A stretch of DNA of 64,000 nt from Flavobacterium chilense (GTDB taxonomy: Bacteria; Bacteroidota; Bacteroidia; Flavobacteriales; Flavobacteriaceae), in assembly GCF_001602525.1 (NCBI RefSeq), contig NZ_LSYT01000008.1:62001-126000 (forward strand). Reading direction: 5' to 3'. Below, piece after piece: positions 15,178-24,862 of this stretch (the stretch's first letter is position 1; each line of letters opens with the position of its first letter). A program made the translations under genes and the position numbers. The notes under the pieces were generated by a model that had not been told where the DNA came from, did not search any database, and saw only the letters and a list, made by a program, of their open reading frames with translations.

Positions 15178-16407
15178 ATGGCAACAGAGGATAAAGAAAT
15201 TATTTTATTAAAAGTTTCAGGACATGATAAACCAGGAGTAACTGCCGGTTTAACAGCAGTATTAGCAGCGTATGATGCTATTATTCTGGATATTGGACAA
15301 GCCGATATTCATGATACGCTTTCTTTAGGAATTTTGTTCGAGATCGAAGCAGGTTCTACCTCTGGACCGGTTTTGAAAGACTTACTGTTTAAAGCTTATG
15401 AATTGGAAGTTAAGGTAAAATTCATTCCAATTTCTGTTGAAGATTACGAAAAGTGGGTAAAAACACAATCCAAGCAGCGTTATATCATTAACATTTTGGG
15501 AGAAAAACTTGCCGCTTCACAATTGGCAGCTGTAGCAAAACTTTTATCTGATCAAAATTTAAATATCGTTTCTATAATAAGATTAACAGGTAGAACTTCT
15601 GTGGTCGAAAAAGAAGAATATCCAAGATCATGTATACAATTATCATTAACCGGAGACATTGTAGATAAGATTGGTATGACAGCAAGTTTCATGGAAATCT
15701 CAAGAACCTTAAACGTCGATATTTCGTTTCAGGAAGATAATATTTACAGAAGAAACCGCCGTTTGGTTTGCTTCGATATGGACTCAACTTTAATCCAAAC
15801 CGAAGTTATTGACGAATTGGCAGAACTAAATGGAGTAGGAGAACAGGTTCGTGCTATTACAGAATCTGCAATGAATGGCGAAATTGATTTCAACGAAAGT
15901 TTCAAACAGCGTATGGCATTGCTGGAAGGTTTAAGTGAAGATGTTCTGCAAAATGTTGCCAAAAACTTACCTATCACAAAAGGGGCACATCGTTTAATGA
16001 AAGCCCTAAAATATTACGGTTATAAAACGGCTATTCTTTCCGGAGGATTCACTTATTTTGGAGACTATCTTCAAAAAGAACTCGGAATCGATTATGTTCA
16101 CGCCAATCAGTTAGAAATAAAAGACGGAAAACTTACAGGTAAATATTTAGGAGATATCGTTGACGGACAAAAGAAAGCAGAATATCTAAAGGCTATTGCC
16201 GAAAAAGAAGGAATTCACATCAACCAAACCATTGCAGTTGGAGATGGTGCAAATGATTTACCAATGCTAAATTTAGCCGGTTTAGGAATCGCTTTTCATG
16301 CCAAACCAAAAGTAAAAGAAAACGCCTCAACCTCAATTTCCAGTTTAGGACTTGACGGGGTTTTATATCTTCTGGGATATCATGACCGATATATCGACAT
16401 GATGTAG
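15178..16407 (+). CDS. serB: Phosphoserine phosphatase with N-terminal ACT domains
   Basis: This enzyme dephosphorylates phosphoserine to serine in the last step of serine synthesis. I use the ATG at 15178 (MATEDKEIILLKVSGHDKPG), giving 409 residues; the frame extends upstream to 15055 but that sequence is hydrophobic and unlike the family. Residues 5-90 and about 100-185 are two ACT-like regulatory regions. The HAD phosphatase follows, with nucleophile motif DMDST at 200-204 and GDGAND at 355-360. The ACT domains suggest serine feedback. It stands alone, with a terminator after it. Confidence 0.95.
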   Translation: MATEDKEIILLKVSGHDKPGVTAGLTAVLAAYDAIILDIGQADIHDTLSLGILFEIEAGSTSGPVLKDLLFKAYELEVKVKFIPISVEDYEKWVKTQSKQRYIINILGEKLAASQLAAVAKLLSDQNLNIVSIIRLTGRTSVVEKEEYPRSCIQLSLTGDIVDKIGMTASFMEISRTLNVDISFQEDNIYRRNRRLVCFDMDSTLIQTEVIDELAELNGVGEQVRAITESAMNGEIDFNESFKQRMALLEGLSEDVLQNVAKNLPITKGAHRLMKALKYYGYKTAILSGGFTYFGDYLQKELGIDYVHANQLEIKDGKLTGKYLGDIVDGQKKAEYLKAIAEKEGIHINQTIAVGDGANDLPMLNLAGLGIAFHAKPKVKENASTSISSLGLDGVLYLLGYHDRYIDMM

Positions 16408-16411
16408 AAAA

Positions 16412-16475
16412 GGGCTTCGACTCTGTTCAGCCTGATAAAAACAACTGTCACCCTGAGCGAAGTCGAAGGCTAATT
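16412..16475. repeat. GGCTTCGACTC-type inverted repeat
   Basis: GGGCTTCGACTCTGTTCAGCC and CCCTGAGCGAAGTCGAAGGC face each other across a short spacer. This belongs to the same family as the near-perfect 26-bp version at 45577-45651. Confidence 0.6.
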
Positions 16476-16521
16476 ATCTCAAATGATTTTGTAACACTTT
16501 AGTCTAAAAATAAAATACAAG

Positions 16522-16554
16522 CCTTAGTTTTCTAATAAAAGCTAAGGTTTTTTT
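16522..16554 (+). terminator. serB terminator
   Basis: CCTTAGTTTT pairs with AAAAGCTAAGG (one G-T pair), followed by seven T. Confidence 0.75.
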
Positions 16555-16556
16555 AT

Positions 16557-16645
16557 GGGCATGTCCCTCCGGGTCGGGCTATCCGTTTCAATCTTTTGTG
16601 CCGAACCCCGGCACAAAAGGATTTCCACTTCTATCCCTCATGCGA
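16557..16645. repeat. REP-like extragenic element, inverted
   Basis: Read on the minus strand it runs from GCATGAGGGATAGAAGTGG through a perfect hairpin (16593-16603 with 16609-16619) to CGGATAGCCCGACCCGGAGG. The same ends, with a different centre, occur at 58063-58150. This is a flavobacterial intergenic repeat. Confidence 0.7.
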
Positions 16646-16699
16646 TTTAGTGGAATTTTCTGTTTTTCATTTTTATAGTTTATTTCAAAGAAATAATAA

Positions 16700-17104
16700 T
16701 TATTTGTAATGAGTAATCTTTAAGACTTTTGCATTCCTCCCGTCAATTATAATTAAAAACGTTCCGCCTTGTTCTCCCCACATTAAGGTTCCGTTAATAA
16801 CATAATAATTGTCAATTAAATGTATTTCATAAGGTTTTTGGTCTTCAATTTGATCTTCTCCATAAATACCAAAAAGAATAGGTTCTGCAATTTTGATTGC
16901 AGTTTCATTGTTCTTAATCAGTAATTTTTTGTTGTCAACAACATTGTCTTGACTAGGATCTCCTTTAAGAGCATCTTTTAATTCAAATTCTGCGTTATCT
17001 CCTCCTGGTTTTGCATGAGAACAGCAATTGAAAATAAGAATTAAAACAAGTACAATTAAAACCTTAAGCTGATTTTTTCTTTTAGACAAAATTTTGTTAA
17101 TCAA
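16700..17104 (-). CDS. NTF2-fold immunity-like lipoprotein
   Basis: A 134-residue protein with a lipoprotein signal ending in NCC(S). The C-terminal half matches the NTF2-fold immunity family (YbbC/YhhH): AIKIAEPILFGIYGEDQI, then PYEIHLIDNYYVINGT and GGTFLIIIDGRNAKVLKITHYK. Proteins of this type protect cells from polymorphic toxins, but no toxin gene lies next to it, so here it is an orphan and its partner is unknown. It lies 16 bp after the GH3 gene on the same strand. Confidence 0.75.
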   Translation of the reverse strand: MINKILSKRKNQLKVLIVLVLILIFNCCSHAKPGGDNAEFELKDALKGDPSQDNVVDNKKLLIKNNETAIKIAEPILFGIYGEDQIEDQKPYEIHLIDNYYVINGTLMWGEQGGTFLIIIDGRNAKVLKITHYK

Positions 17105-17120
17105 AATAACTAGATATAAA

Positions 17121-18632
17121 TTAACACATCTCCTTCAACTGCTCCAAATAATCTCTTTGATTCGAAAGTCTTGGAATCTTGTGTTGTCCGCCTAATTTAT
17201 CACGTTCCTTTAACCAGTCATAAAATAAATTTTCACGAGCGACATTAATCACCAAAGGATTTAAAGTCATATTGTTGTAACGTTTCGCTTCGTAATCAGA
17301 ATTTAAAGTTTGTAAGGTTTCATCCAGCACTTTCTGGAAAAGACCAACATCAGCTGGTTTTTTCTTAAATTCAATCATCCATTCGTGAGCCCCTTTTTCT
17401 TTGTCCTGCATAAAAATTGGGGCAACCGTATAATCAATCACTTCGGTTTGAGTAACCTGACAGGCTTTAGCAATTGCCTGATCTGTGTTTTCGACCATTA
17501 ATTCCTCACCAAAAACATTAATATGGTGTTTGGTTCTTCCCGTAACCCTGATTCGGTATGGATTTAAAGAAGTAAAACGAACTGTGTCTCCAATCAGATA
17601 ACGCCATAGCCCGGAATTTGTAGTAATTACAATTGCGTAGTTTTTGTTTAGCTCTACATCAGCCAGACGAACCACTTTTTGATTTGGGCTTCCAAAAGTA
17701 TCCATCGAAATAAATTCATAGAAAATTCCGTAATCCAGCATCAGTAATAAATCGCTTGAATTGTTCAGATCCTGAATTGCAAAAAAGCCTTCGGAGGCAT
17801 TGTATATTTCGTAATATTTAAAATCTTTACTCGGTAAGATTTTCTTGTATTGTTCTTTATAAGGAGAAAAACTTACGCCACCATGAAAGTAAACTTCCAG
17901 ATTAGGCCAGATTTCCAACAAATTTTCTTTGCCTGTATTTTCTAAAACCTTATTCATTAAAACCAGCATCCAGGACGGAACTCCGGCAAAGCTCGTTACA
18001 TTTTCATTTTTGGTTTCGTTTATAATAGCGGCAATTTTAGTTTCCCATTCGCTCATTAACGAAGTTTTACTACTTGGAGTGCTGCTAAATTCAGCCCAAA
18101 TAGGCATATTTTCAATTAATATAGCTGATAAATCACCAAAGAAAGTATTGTTGTTTTCGTAAATCTGAGAACTTCCGCCTAAACGAAGGCTTTTGCCCAA
18201 AAACAATTCAGAATCCTCGTTGTTGTTCAGATACAAACAAAGTAAATCTTTACTGCCTTTATAATGACAATCTTCCAGAGCCTCATTACTTACCGGAATA
18301 AATTTACTTTTAGCATTTGTAGTTCCGCTCGATTTGGCAAACCATTTTATAGGAGTTTCCCAAAACACATTTTGCTCGCCTTGTCGTGTACGTTCAATTA
18401 AAGGCTGAAGCTCTTCATAAGTTGCAATTGGAACCCTTTCAGTAAAAGTCTGATACGAATGTATCGATTCAAAATCATATTGTTTTCCGATAATCGTATT
18501 TTCAGACGCCATCAATAAATTGTGCAACAGTTCTTCCTGAACTTCATTTGGATATTTTAAAAAAAGTTCGATTTGATGTATCCTTTGTTTTAGGACCCAG
18601 GAAGCAAAAGAGTTGATTATTGATAAGGGCAT
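17121..18632 (-). CDS. GH3 auxin-responsive promoter family protein
   Basis: This 503-residue protein is a bacterial GH3-family adenylate-forming enzyme, related to plant enzymes that join amino acids to acyl acids. Visible motifs are the AMP-binding region FAKSSGTTNAKSKFIPVS, YNASEGFFAIQD and YRIRVTGRTKHHINVFGEELMVENTDQAI. The bacterial substrate is not known. It is probably co-transcribed with the small lipoprotein downstream. Confidence 0.9.
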   Translation of the reverse strand: MPLSIINSFASWVLKQRIHQIELFLKYPNEVQEELLHNLLMASENTIIGKQYDFESIHSYQTFTERVPIATYEELQPLIERTRQGEQNVFWETPIKWFAKSSGTTNAKSKFIPVSNEALEDCHYKGSKDLLCLYLNNNEDSELFLGKSLRLGGSSQIYENNNTFFGDLSAILIENMPIWAEFSSTPSSKTSLMSEWETKIAAIINETKNENVTSFAGVPSWMLVLMNKVLENTGKENLLEIWPNLEVYFHGGVSFSPYKEQYKKILPSKDFKYYEIYNASEGFFAIQDLNNSSDLLLMLDYGIFYEFISMDTFGSPNQKVVRLADVELNKNYAIVITTNSGLWRYLIGDTVRFTSLNPYRIRVTGRTKHHINVFGEELMVENTDQAIAKACQVTQTEVIDYTVAPIFMQDKEKGAHEWMIEFKKKPADVGLFQKVLDETLQTLNSDYEAKRYNNMTLNPLVINVARENLFYDWLKERDKLGGQHKIPRLSNQRDYLEQLKEMC

Positions 18633-18914
18633 GGATGAATTTTGATTTTAGATTACTTATTTTAGTCTCTCTGATTATCGGGAGCTGATTTTTCGCTTGA
18701 TGCGAAAATCAGGAAATTTAAAATTTGAATATCAACAGACAAATATTAACTTTGTCGTTGTATCAAAAATAGTGTTTTTTTGTAAAAAAAGACATTCTAT
18801 TTGTACTAAAAATTCTGCTTCAATAGAATTTGGAGTCAAAATTCAGAACTCTGCAAAACAATCTAAAATCTAAATCAGTTCCTGCCAGTTTCAGGACCAA
18901 AATCTAAAATTCTA

Positions 18915-19709
18915 ATGACATATCAAGGAGTACTTACCAAAATGCAAACTGAGCTGGGAAATCCAATTCAGTATTATTTGGTTTTCGAAGACAGTTTTCT
19001 AAACATGAATCAGTTATTGAATAAAGAGATTGAGATTAATTTTACAGGTTTTGAATGTCTGAATTGTCATAAAAAGAAAAAAATATACCGTCAGGGTTTT
19101 TGCTATGAGTGTTTTTATTCCAGTCCGGCTGTTGGCGACTGGATTATGAGACCTGAATTAAGTACTGCACATTTAGGTATTGCAGATCGTGATTTAGAGT
19201 ACGAGCAAAAAGTACAATTGCAGCCTCATATCGTATATCTTGCATTGGCAAGTGAAGTAAAAGTAGGGGTTACCCGCAAAACTCAGGTGCCAACCCGCTG
19301 GATCGATCAGGGCGCTACACAGGCAATTGCTATTGTTGAGGTTCCAAACCGATATTTGGCCGGTATTACAGAGGTTGCCTTAAAAGATCATTATACAGAT
19401 AAAACAAACTGGAGAAAAATGCTCCAGAATACAAATGGAAGTTTTGATTTACTGACTGAAAAAGCCAAAGTTGAAAGTTTAATTCCTGCTGAGGTACAAG
19501 AGTATTTTTACAATCAGAAAAATGATTTGTATGAACTAAATTATCCGGTTTTAAGTTATCCTGCTAAAATAACAAGTTTAAACTTAGACAAGACTCCATC
19601 CTTTCAGGGAAAGCTTACCGGGATTAAAGGACAGTACTTAATTTTCGAAAACGGAACCGTTTTTAACATTCGAGGTTCAGAAGGTTATGTAGTCACAATA
19701 AACATCTAG
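18915..19709 (+). CDS. DUF2797 family protein with zinc finger
   Basis: A 264-residue protein of the DUF2797 family. A four-Cys zinc-binding site (Cys48, Cys51, Cys63, Cys66) is followed by the conserved VGDWIMRPELSTAHLGIADRDLEYE and VKVGVTRKTQVPTRWIDQGA. No signal peptide. Function unknown; the family is widespread in Bacteroidota. The leader contains AATCTAAAAT-type repeats. Confidence 0.88.
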   Translation: MTYQGVLTKMQTELGNPIQYYLVFEDSFLNMNQLLNKEIEINFTGFECLNCHKKKKIYRQGFCYECFYSSPAVGDWIMRPELSTAHLGIADRDLEYEQKVQLQPHIVYLALASEVKVGVTRKTQVPTRWIDQGATQAIAIVEVPNRYLAGITEVALKDHYTDKTNWRKMLQNTNGSFDLLTEKAKVESLIPAEVQEYFYNQKNDLYELNYPVLSYPAKITSLNLDKTPSFQGKLTGIKGQYLIFENGTVFNIRGSEGYVVTINI

Positions 19710-19831
19710 AGATATGGCGTAGTTGTCGATGTTTTTTGGCTAACTATCTATTATATTGTTATTTAAATAATAATTTATTGTAATTTTATATCACTTTCCA
19801 AAGCAAAAAAGTGTGAATATTAATACATTTC

Positions 19832-19847
19832 GTTACAATTTTGTAAC
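19832..19847. promoter_or_regulatory. Palindrome GTTACAA-TT-TTGTAAC
   Basis: The 7-bp arms are perfect with a 2-bp centre, located 121 bp before the GT9 start. It could be an operator for a dimeric regulator. No -7 box was found nearby, and the target gene is assumed from position. Confidence 0.45.
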
Positions 19848-19967
19848 AAATGCTTATTGAAAGAATTTAATTTTAAAAATTAAAAGACCCTAGATTTGAA
19901 TCTTATTCATTTCAGGATTATTCTAAAAATTAAATTAAGATTTTATAATTCGTAAATTATTTAATAG

Positions 19968-21047
19968 ATGAGTGTTTTAAGCAAAATAAACGACTACAGG
20001 CGTGGTATAATGCGCAACCTGACTAAGAACATTGGGAAACCCAAAATGGAAGATGATTTTATTTTGGTGGATAAAACCGAAATAAAAAGAGTGCTGATTT
20101 GCAGACCCAATGGAAGATTAGGTAACCTTTTACTGATTACACCTCTTGTTCAGGAAGTTGCGGAAACGTTTCCAAATTGTAAAATCGATTTGTTTGTAAA
20201 AGGTACTCTGGCACCCATTATTTTTGAAAATTACAATGTTGTCGATAAAACAATTCATTTGCCTAAAAAACCTTTTAAAAATTTACTTGAATATTTAAAG
20301 GTTTGGATTTCAATAAAAAAAGAGCCATATGATATGGCGATCAATGTAGATCAAAATTCCTCTTCAGGCAGATTAGCAGTACGGTTCTCAAATGCTAAAT
20401 ACAAATTTTACGGAGATTCAAATGAGGAACAGTCACAGCAAAAAAGTGATTACGATCATATAGCAAAATATCCCGTTTATAACTTCCGAAACTACTTAAC
20501 CAAATTAAGATTAACGAAAAGCAATAAAATTGTAGCACCTATTGATCTTAAATTATCTTCAGCTGAAATTACCAACGGTAAAAAACTTTTAAACGACCTT
20601 GGCGACAGCGATAAAAAAACAATCTGTATTTTTACCTATGCAACCGGAGCAAAATGCCTTTCAGAAGAGTGGTGGGAGCGTTTTTATACGCAACTTACAG
20701 CAGAATATAAAAATTATAATATTATCGAAATTTTACCTGTAGAGAATGTTTCGCAAATTGGTTTTAAAGCACCAAGTTTTTATAGTAAGGATATTCGTGA
20801 AATAGGATCTGTTATTGCTAATGCTGATTTGTTTATTGGTGCTGATAGCGGTATTATGCATTTGGCTAGTGCTGTGCAAACTCCAACCATAGGATTATTT
20901 TCGGTTTCAAACCTTAAAAAATATGAGCCGTATGACAATTCCAGTGTTGGTATTGATGTGACTTTATATACTAAGAAAGAATATATAAAAACAATAAATT
21001 CGATTTTGAATAATGGCCGATTAAATATTTATTCAAGAGCAATATAA
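19968..21047 (+). CDS. Glycosyltransferase family 9 (heptosyltransferase-like)
   Basis: A 359-residue GT-B enzyme. The N-terminal Rossmann domain has VLICRPNGRLGNLLLITPLVQEV at about 42-64; the C-terminal sugar-nucleotide domain has ADLFIGADSGIMHLASAVQTPTIGLF. This is the pattern of ADP-heptose:LPS heptosyltransferases, which add sugars to the LPS core at the inner membrane. The exact donor and acceptor are unknown. It lies alone between DUF2797 and AsmA, with a shared terminator after it. Confidence 0.86.
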   Translation: MSVLSKINDYRRGIMRNLTKNIGKPKMEDDFILVDKTEIKRVLICRPNGRLGNLLLITPLVQEVAETFPNCKIDLFVKGTLAPIIFENYNVVDKTIHLPKKPFKNLLEYLKVWISIKKEPYDMAINVDQNSSSGRLAVRFSNAKYKFYGDSNEEQSQQKSDYDHIAKYPVYNFRNYLTKLRLTKSNKIVAPIDLKLSSAEITNGKKLLNDLGDSDKKTICIFTYATGAKCLSEEWWERFYTQLTAEYKNYNIIEILPVENVSQIGFKAPSFYSKDIREIGSVIANADLFIGADSGIMHLASAVQTPTIGLFSVSNLKKYEPYDNSSVGIDVTLYTKKEYIKTINSILNNGRLNIYSRAI

Positions 21048-21063
21048 AATAAAATAAAGAGTA

Positions 21064-21105
21064 AAAAAAGAGAGGGATTCGTCACAACGAATCCCTCTCT
21101 TTTTG
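21064..21105. terminator. Bidirectional terminator, GT9 and asmA-like
   Basis: AAAGAGAGGGATTCGT and ACGAATCCCTCTCTTT form a 16-bp stem flanked by A and T runs, so it can stop transcription from either side. Confidence 0.9.
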
Positions 21106-21107
21106 TT

Positions 21108-23729
21108 TTAGTTTTTCTTTTTGAATAAACCATTTATTAAGTCACTTGCTTTTTTAGTAACTTCCTGAGTCTTTTGTTCTTTTTCAGTTTTTGCTGCTTG
21201 TGTAGTGTCTTTTGCTTTGGTGTTTTTGTTGATTAAATCGCTAAGAGCAGAAGCGCCTTTTTGGGTCAGCTTTTCTTTTTGCTGATTAGCAACCTGAGTT
21301 GCTAAACTCGTAACAGCAGTTTTCATATCCGTAGATATTTTTGGATTCGAAAAGTTACCAGTAATCATAGCATTAATTGGAATGTTTTCCAGTTTTGCTG
21401 CATCTGCAGGAGACATTTTTGCAAGAAACGCATTGGCCTCATTGCCTAAATATTTAGCCGGAACATCTAATTTTAAGTTGTAATTCATGGTTTGATCAAA
21501 ACCATGAGTTCCGCCAACAGTAATTTTAATATCCTGATATTTAATATCAAATGGTTTTACATTTACCTTACCGTTTTCAAACGTCAAAGCTGCTTTAATA
21601 TCATTTAAATTCACCTTATTCATATCAATGAATTTAATGTTTGAAGTTAAAGCGTTTAAAACTGTTGAGTTTTTAGCATTTACAGTAGTAGAAAGCAATT
21701 GACCAATTAAATCTCCCGAAATAGATTTTAAATCCGGAGTAAGTTCTTTAGCATCCAGATTTCCGTTTAATTTGATAGTAGAATTTAATTTACCATTGAT
21801 AATTCCCGCAATAGGCGCAATTTTTTTCATCATGTCCAATTGCGTAAAAGTTTGTGAGATATCAACCTGATTGAAACCTAAATCCATATCAAAAGTTGGA
21901 ACTTTTGCTTTTGTAGAAACCGTTCCTGTTAAGCCAATAGTTCCGCCAAAAATAGAAGTTTTAAAGTTTTCTAAAGTCGCTTTTTCATCTTTTACAATTA
22001 GTTTTCCGGAAACATCTTTTAGTTTTAAATTGTCATACAAAACCGTTGTTGCTTTTGCATTTAAAGTACAGTTTAAAAAAGCAGGAATCTTCATTGCTTC
22101 AGCAGGTTTTGCTGGTGTTGATTTAGTTTCTCCTTCTTTTGTAGTTCCGGTTTTAGCAGGTTCTCCGGCGGTCATAAAATCATCAACAGCCAACTGATTT
22201 GAACTCATGTTGAAATTTCCTCTTAGCTCTTGTTTTTTAAACATAAAGCCATAAAAATTCTCCAAAACTCCATTAATGCTTAAATCACTTTTTCCGGTTG
22301 TAGCATCAAACTTTTTCAGGTTGATTGTACTTGGGTTAAATTCAACCAAAGCCGTGCTAATGTTCATCGACTTATTGTTTTCATCAGTATACTTAAATCC
22401 TGATAAACTCATAGTTCCGGCATTTTTAATGTTTTGATATTGGCTTTTTTCTACAGATGCCATATCAAATTGTGTTGTAACATCGGCCTTTAAAATACCT
22501 GCAAGCGGTTTGTCCATTTTAATTGGATATGCTTTCGAAAGGTTCGCTAAATTGATAGTTCCTTTTAAAGCCGCATCTACAAACGGATTGACTGTAATGT
22601 TTTTAATATTTGCTTTGGCATTAAAAACATCCTGATCAATTCTAAACGACAGTTTATCCAAGTTAACATAAGTATCATTTAAAATTCCGGTTTCATTGAT
22701 AATCTTAGTATCGATTACAATATTCTGAACTGATTTTGGCAGATTAGGATATTGAAAAGAAGCATTGTTTGATGCAATCTCAACATTAAATTTAGGAACA
22801 GTTGTGTCAGTAAGTTCCCCTTTAGCAAAACCTTTTACTGTAAAATCTCCTGTAGTTTTCACTCCGTCTAAACTAGAAGCATAAGCTGAAGGTATTAAAC
22901 CTAAGAAGTTGGTGAAAGATGAAGTTGGTGTTTTAAACTTCAAGTCGTAAATCTGTTTTTTTTCAGCCATTTGAATAAATCCGTCAAATTCTAATGGCAA
23001 TTGGTTGATTAAAGCTTTGTTTTCTTTAAACGTATATTTACTTTGTTCCAAATCAATTCCTAAAACAGCATCCAAAGTTAATTTTACATTTTTCATGTAA
23101 TTCATCTTATCCATATCCAAAGAGACTTTGGCAGTAGATTTTGTAGTCAGATCTAATTTTGAATTGGTAAAATCACCTGTTCCTTCATGATTTAAACTAT
23201 CGATGACCATTTTTATTTTAGAACCCTGATCGATGTATCTAAAAGTGAAGTTTTCGATTTTATAGTTTTGAATTTTTAAAGAAAGCGGTTTGCTTTTATC
23301 GTCTTTCTCTGTTTCTTTTTTGTCTTTTAGAGCAATATCAAAGTTACCAACACCATCTTTATTGAAGATAATATTAATTAAACCATTTGTAGAACTTATT
23401 CCCTGAATATTTAAAGGTTCTTCTTTTCCTTTGAAAAGCTCTTTAATGCTCATTTTCAAATTTAATTCGCCCAACGAAACCAAAGTATCCCCTTCAAAAG
23501 GAGCTTTATTGATGATGACTAATTTTTCGATACCAACCGTAGCATTCGGAAAGTTTTTAAACAAACTTAAATCAGCATCGGTAAAACTTACTTTAGCATC
23601 AACACTTTTGTTAATTGCTTCTGCGATCTTAGCCTTTATTTGATCCTTAAAGAAATACGGAATGGCGAATAATGCAGCTACAATTACCACGAGAACAATG
23701 GCTGTAATTTTTAAAATTTTCTTTAACAT
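21108..23729 (-). CDS. AsmA family protein
   Basis: A large 873-residue protein with a single N-terminal membrane helix (about 5-24) and a long periplasmic body with repeating beta strands, ending in the AsmA C-terminal region (LTFENGKVNVKPFDIKYQDIKITVGGTHGFDQTMNYNLKLDVP). AsmA-like proteins are bridge-like and are linked to moving lipids between membranes and to outer-membrane assembly. The Lys/Gln/Thr-rich tail is low complexity. It is downstream of the sppA-hydrolase pair, separated by a terminator. Confidence 0.9.
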   Translation of the reverse strand: MLKKILKITAIVLVVIVAALFAIPYFFKDQIKAKIAEAINKSVDAKVSFTDADLSLFKNFPNATVGIEKLVIINKAPFEGDTLVSLGELNLKMSIKELFKGKEEPLNIQGISSTNGLINIIFNKDGVGNFDIALKDKKETEKDDKSKPLSLKIQNYKIENFTFRYIDQGSKIKMVIDSLNHEGTGDFTNSKLDLTTKSTAKVSLDMDKMNYMKNVKLTLDAVLGIDLEQSKYTFKENKALINQLPLEFDGFIQMAEKKQIYDLKFKTPTSSFTNFLGLIPSAYASSLDGVKTTGDFTVKGFAKGELTDTTVPKFNVEIASNNASFQYPNLPKSVQNIVIDTKIINETGILNDTYVNLDKLSFRIDQDVFNAKANIKNITVNPFVDAALKGTINLANLSKAYPIKMDKPLAGILKADVTTQFDMASVEKSQYQNIKNAGTMSLSGFKYTDENNKSMNISTALVEFNPSTINLKKFDATTGKSDLSINGVLENFYGFMFKKQELRGNFNMSSNQLAVDDFMTAGEPAKTGTTKEGETKSTPAKPAEAMKIPAFLNCTLNAKATTVLYDNLKLKDVSGKLIVKDEKATLENFKTSIFGGTIGLTGTVSTKAKVPTFDMDLGFNQVDISQTFTQLDMMKKIAPIAGIINGKLNSTIKLNGNLDAKELTPDLKSISGDLIGQLLSTTVNAKNSTVLNALTSNIKFIDMNKVNLNDIKAALTFENGKVNVKPFDIKYQDIKITVGGTHGFDQTMNYNLKLDVPAKYLGNEANAFLAKMSPADAAKLENIPINAMITGNFSNPKISTDMKTAVTSLATQVANQQKEKLTQKGASALSDLINKNTKAKDTTQAAKTEKEQKTQEVTKKASDLINGLFKKKN

Positions 23730-23848
23730 ATAAATAGAGTTGAGGGTTTAAATTGATAATTGATTCGTGCAAAAATAACTTTTTTTGATTGAGTTCGCAG
23801 ATAAAGTTTTTGTAAAATATAAGAAATATCCTTAATTGTGTTAAAAAT

Positions 23849-23883
23849 AAAAATCCGTCTGAATAAAGTTCAAACGGATTTTT
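23849..23883. terminator. Bidirectional terminator
   Basis: AAAAATCCGT and ACGGATTTTT pair across a 15-nt loop between the hydrolase and AsmA genes; A and T runs flank both sides. Confidence 0.75.
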
Positions 23884-23902
23884 AATGCTTTTATGATTTC
23901 AG

Positions 23903-24850
23903 TTATTTTTTAATGAAAGAAATAATCTTATTAGTCATAACTTCTGAGATGGGCAGATTCTCATTATTATAACTTGCCATATTAGCCTGAACATCACCAT
24001 CAATAATTTTCATCACATGATTCATCTTATCAACGATCAAAAGTTCGGCATTTTTGTTAGCCTGAGATAATAGTTCGGCATCTTTAACTGTTACCTGCAA
24101 ATCATTGTTTCCCTGAACAACCAAAACAGGAACAGTTAGTTTTTTAATTTCTGTTTGAGGATTATATTTAAACCAGGAAATCAGGTAAGGCTGAATACTT
24201 GGTCTAAAAAGAGAATTAAGCATAGGATCAACCTTTTTTACATTATTTCCGCCTTTTAAACTATCAATTATAGGAAAAGTCAAATCTTCTAATTGTTTAT
24301 TTGCTTTAGATGCAATTTGAGTTTTAATCAGCTTGTCAGCAGATTCTCCTGAGCCTGCAATAGAAATAAACTTATCTGCTTTCGCTCCGGCAATCATTCC
24401 AATTAGCGAACCTTCACTATGTCCGATAACAATAACTTTCGAGAAGCGTTTGTCCTGTTTTAATAAATTAATCCAGCTTTTTACATCCTCAGTATAATTT
24501 TCAAAAACCAGGCTGGATTCAGCTACAGCTGCGGCTTTACTTTCTCCAATTCCTCTTTTGTCATATCGTAATGATGCAATTCCGTTTTTCGCCAGAGCTT
24601 CTGCCAGCAATTTTAAAGAATTGTTTTTCATCATCGCATTATTACCGTCACGGTCTGTTGGTCCGGAACCGGAAATGATCAGTGCTACCGGAAATTTTGT
24701 TCCTGTAGCAGGTGTGGTAAGTGTACCAAATATTTCAACCACATTAATCTTCAGAACCAATGGAGACTCTTTAAAAGTGCTTTCAGTTTTGGTTTGAGCA
24801 TGCAGCATACTCAAAAAGAAAACAGCAATAAGAGCAAATAACTTTTTCAT
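23903..24850 (-). CDS. Secreted alpha/beta hydrolase
   Basis: A 315-residue protein with a signal peptide (cleavage near AQT at 18-20). Nucleophile elbow GHSEGS at 143-148 (Ser145), YDKRGIGES before it, and His278 near the C-terminus form the alpha/beta-hydrolase triad; the Asp is probably in VQGNNDLQV. It resembles exported hydrolases of the DLH/peptidase S15-like group. Substrate unknown. It starts 12 bp after sppA, so the two likely form an operon. Confidence 0.88.
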   Translation of the reverse strand: MKKLFALIAVFFLSMLHAQTKTESTFKESPLVLKINVVEIFGTLTTPATGTKFPVALIISGSGPTDRDGNNAMMKNNSLKLLAEALAKNGIASLRYDKRGIGESKAAAVAESSLVFENYTEDVKSWINLLKQDKRFSKVIVIGHSEGSLIGMIAGAKADKFISIAGSGESADKLIKTQIASKANKQLEDLTFPIIDSLKGGNNVKKVDPMLNSLFRPSIQPYLISWFKYNPQTEIKKLTVPVLVVQGNNDLQVTVKDAELLSQANKNAELLIVDKMNHVMKIIDGDVQANMASYNNENLPISEVMTNKIISFIKK

Positions 24851-24862
24851 TTTGTAGTGGAA

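Noticed and set aside
21871..22197. Plus-strand reading frames inside the AsmA gene
   Set aside because: Antisense shadows; no start context and no family match.
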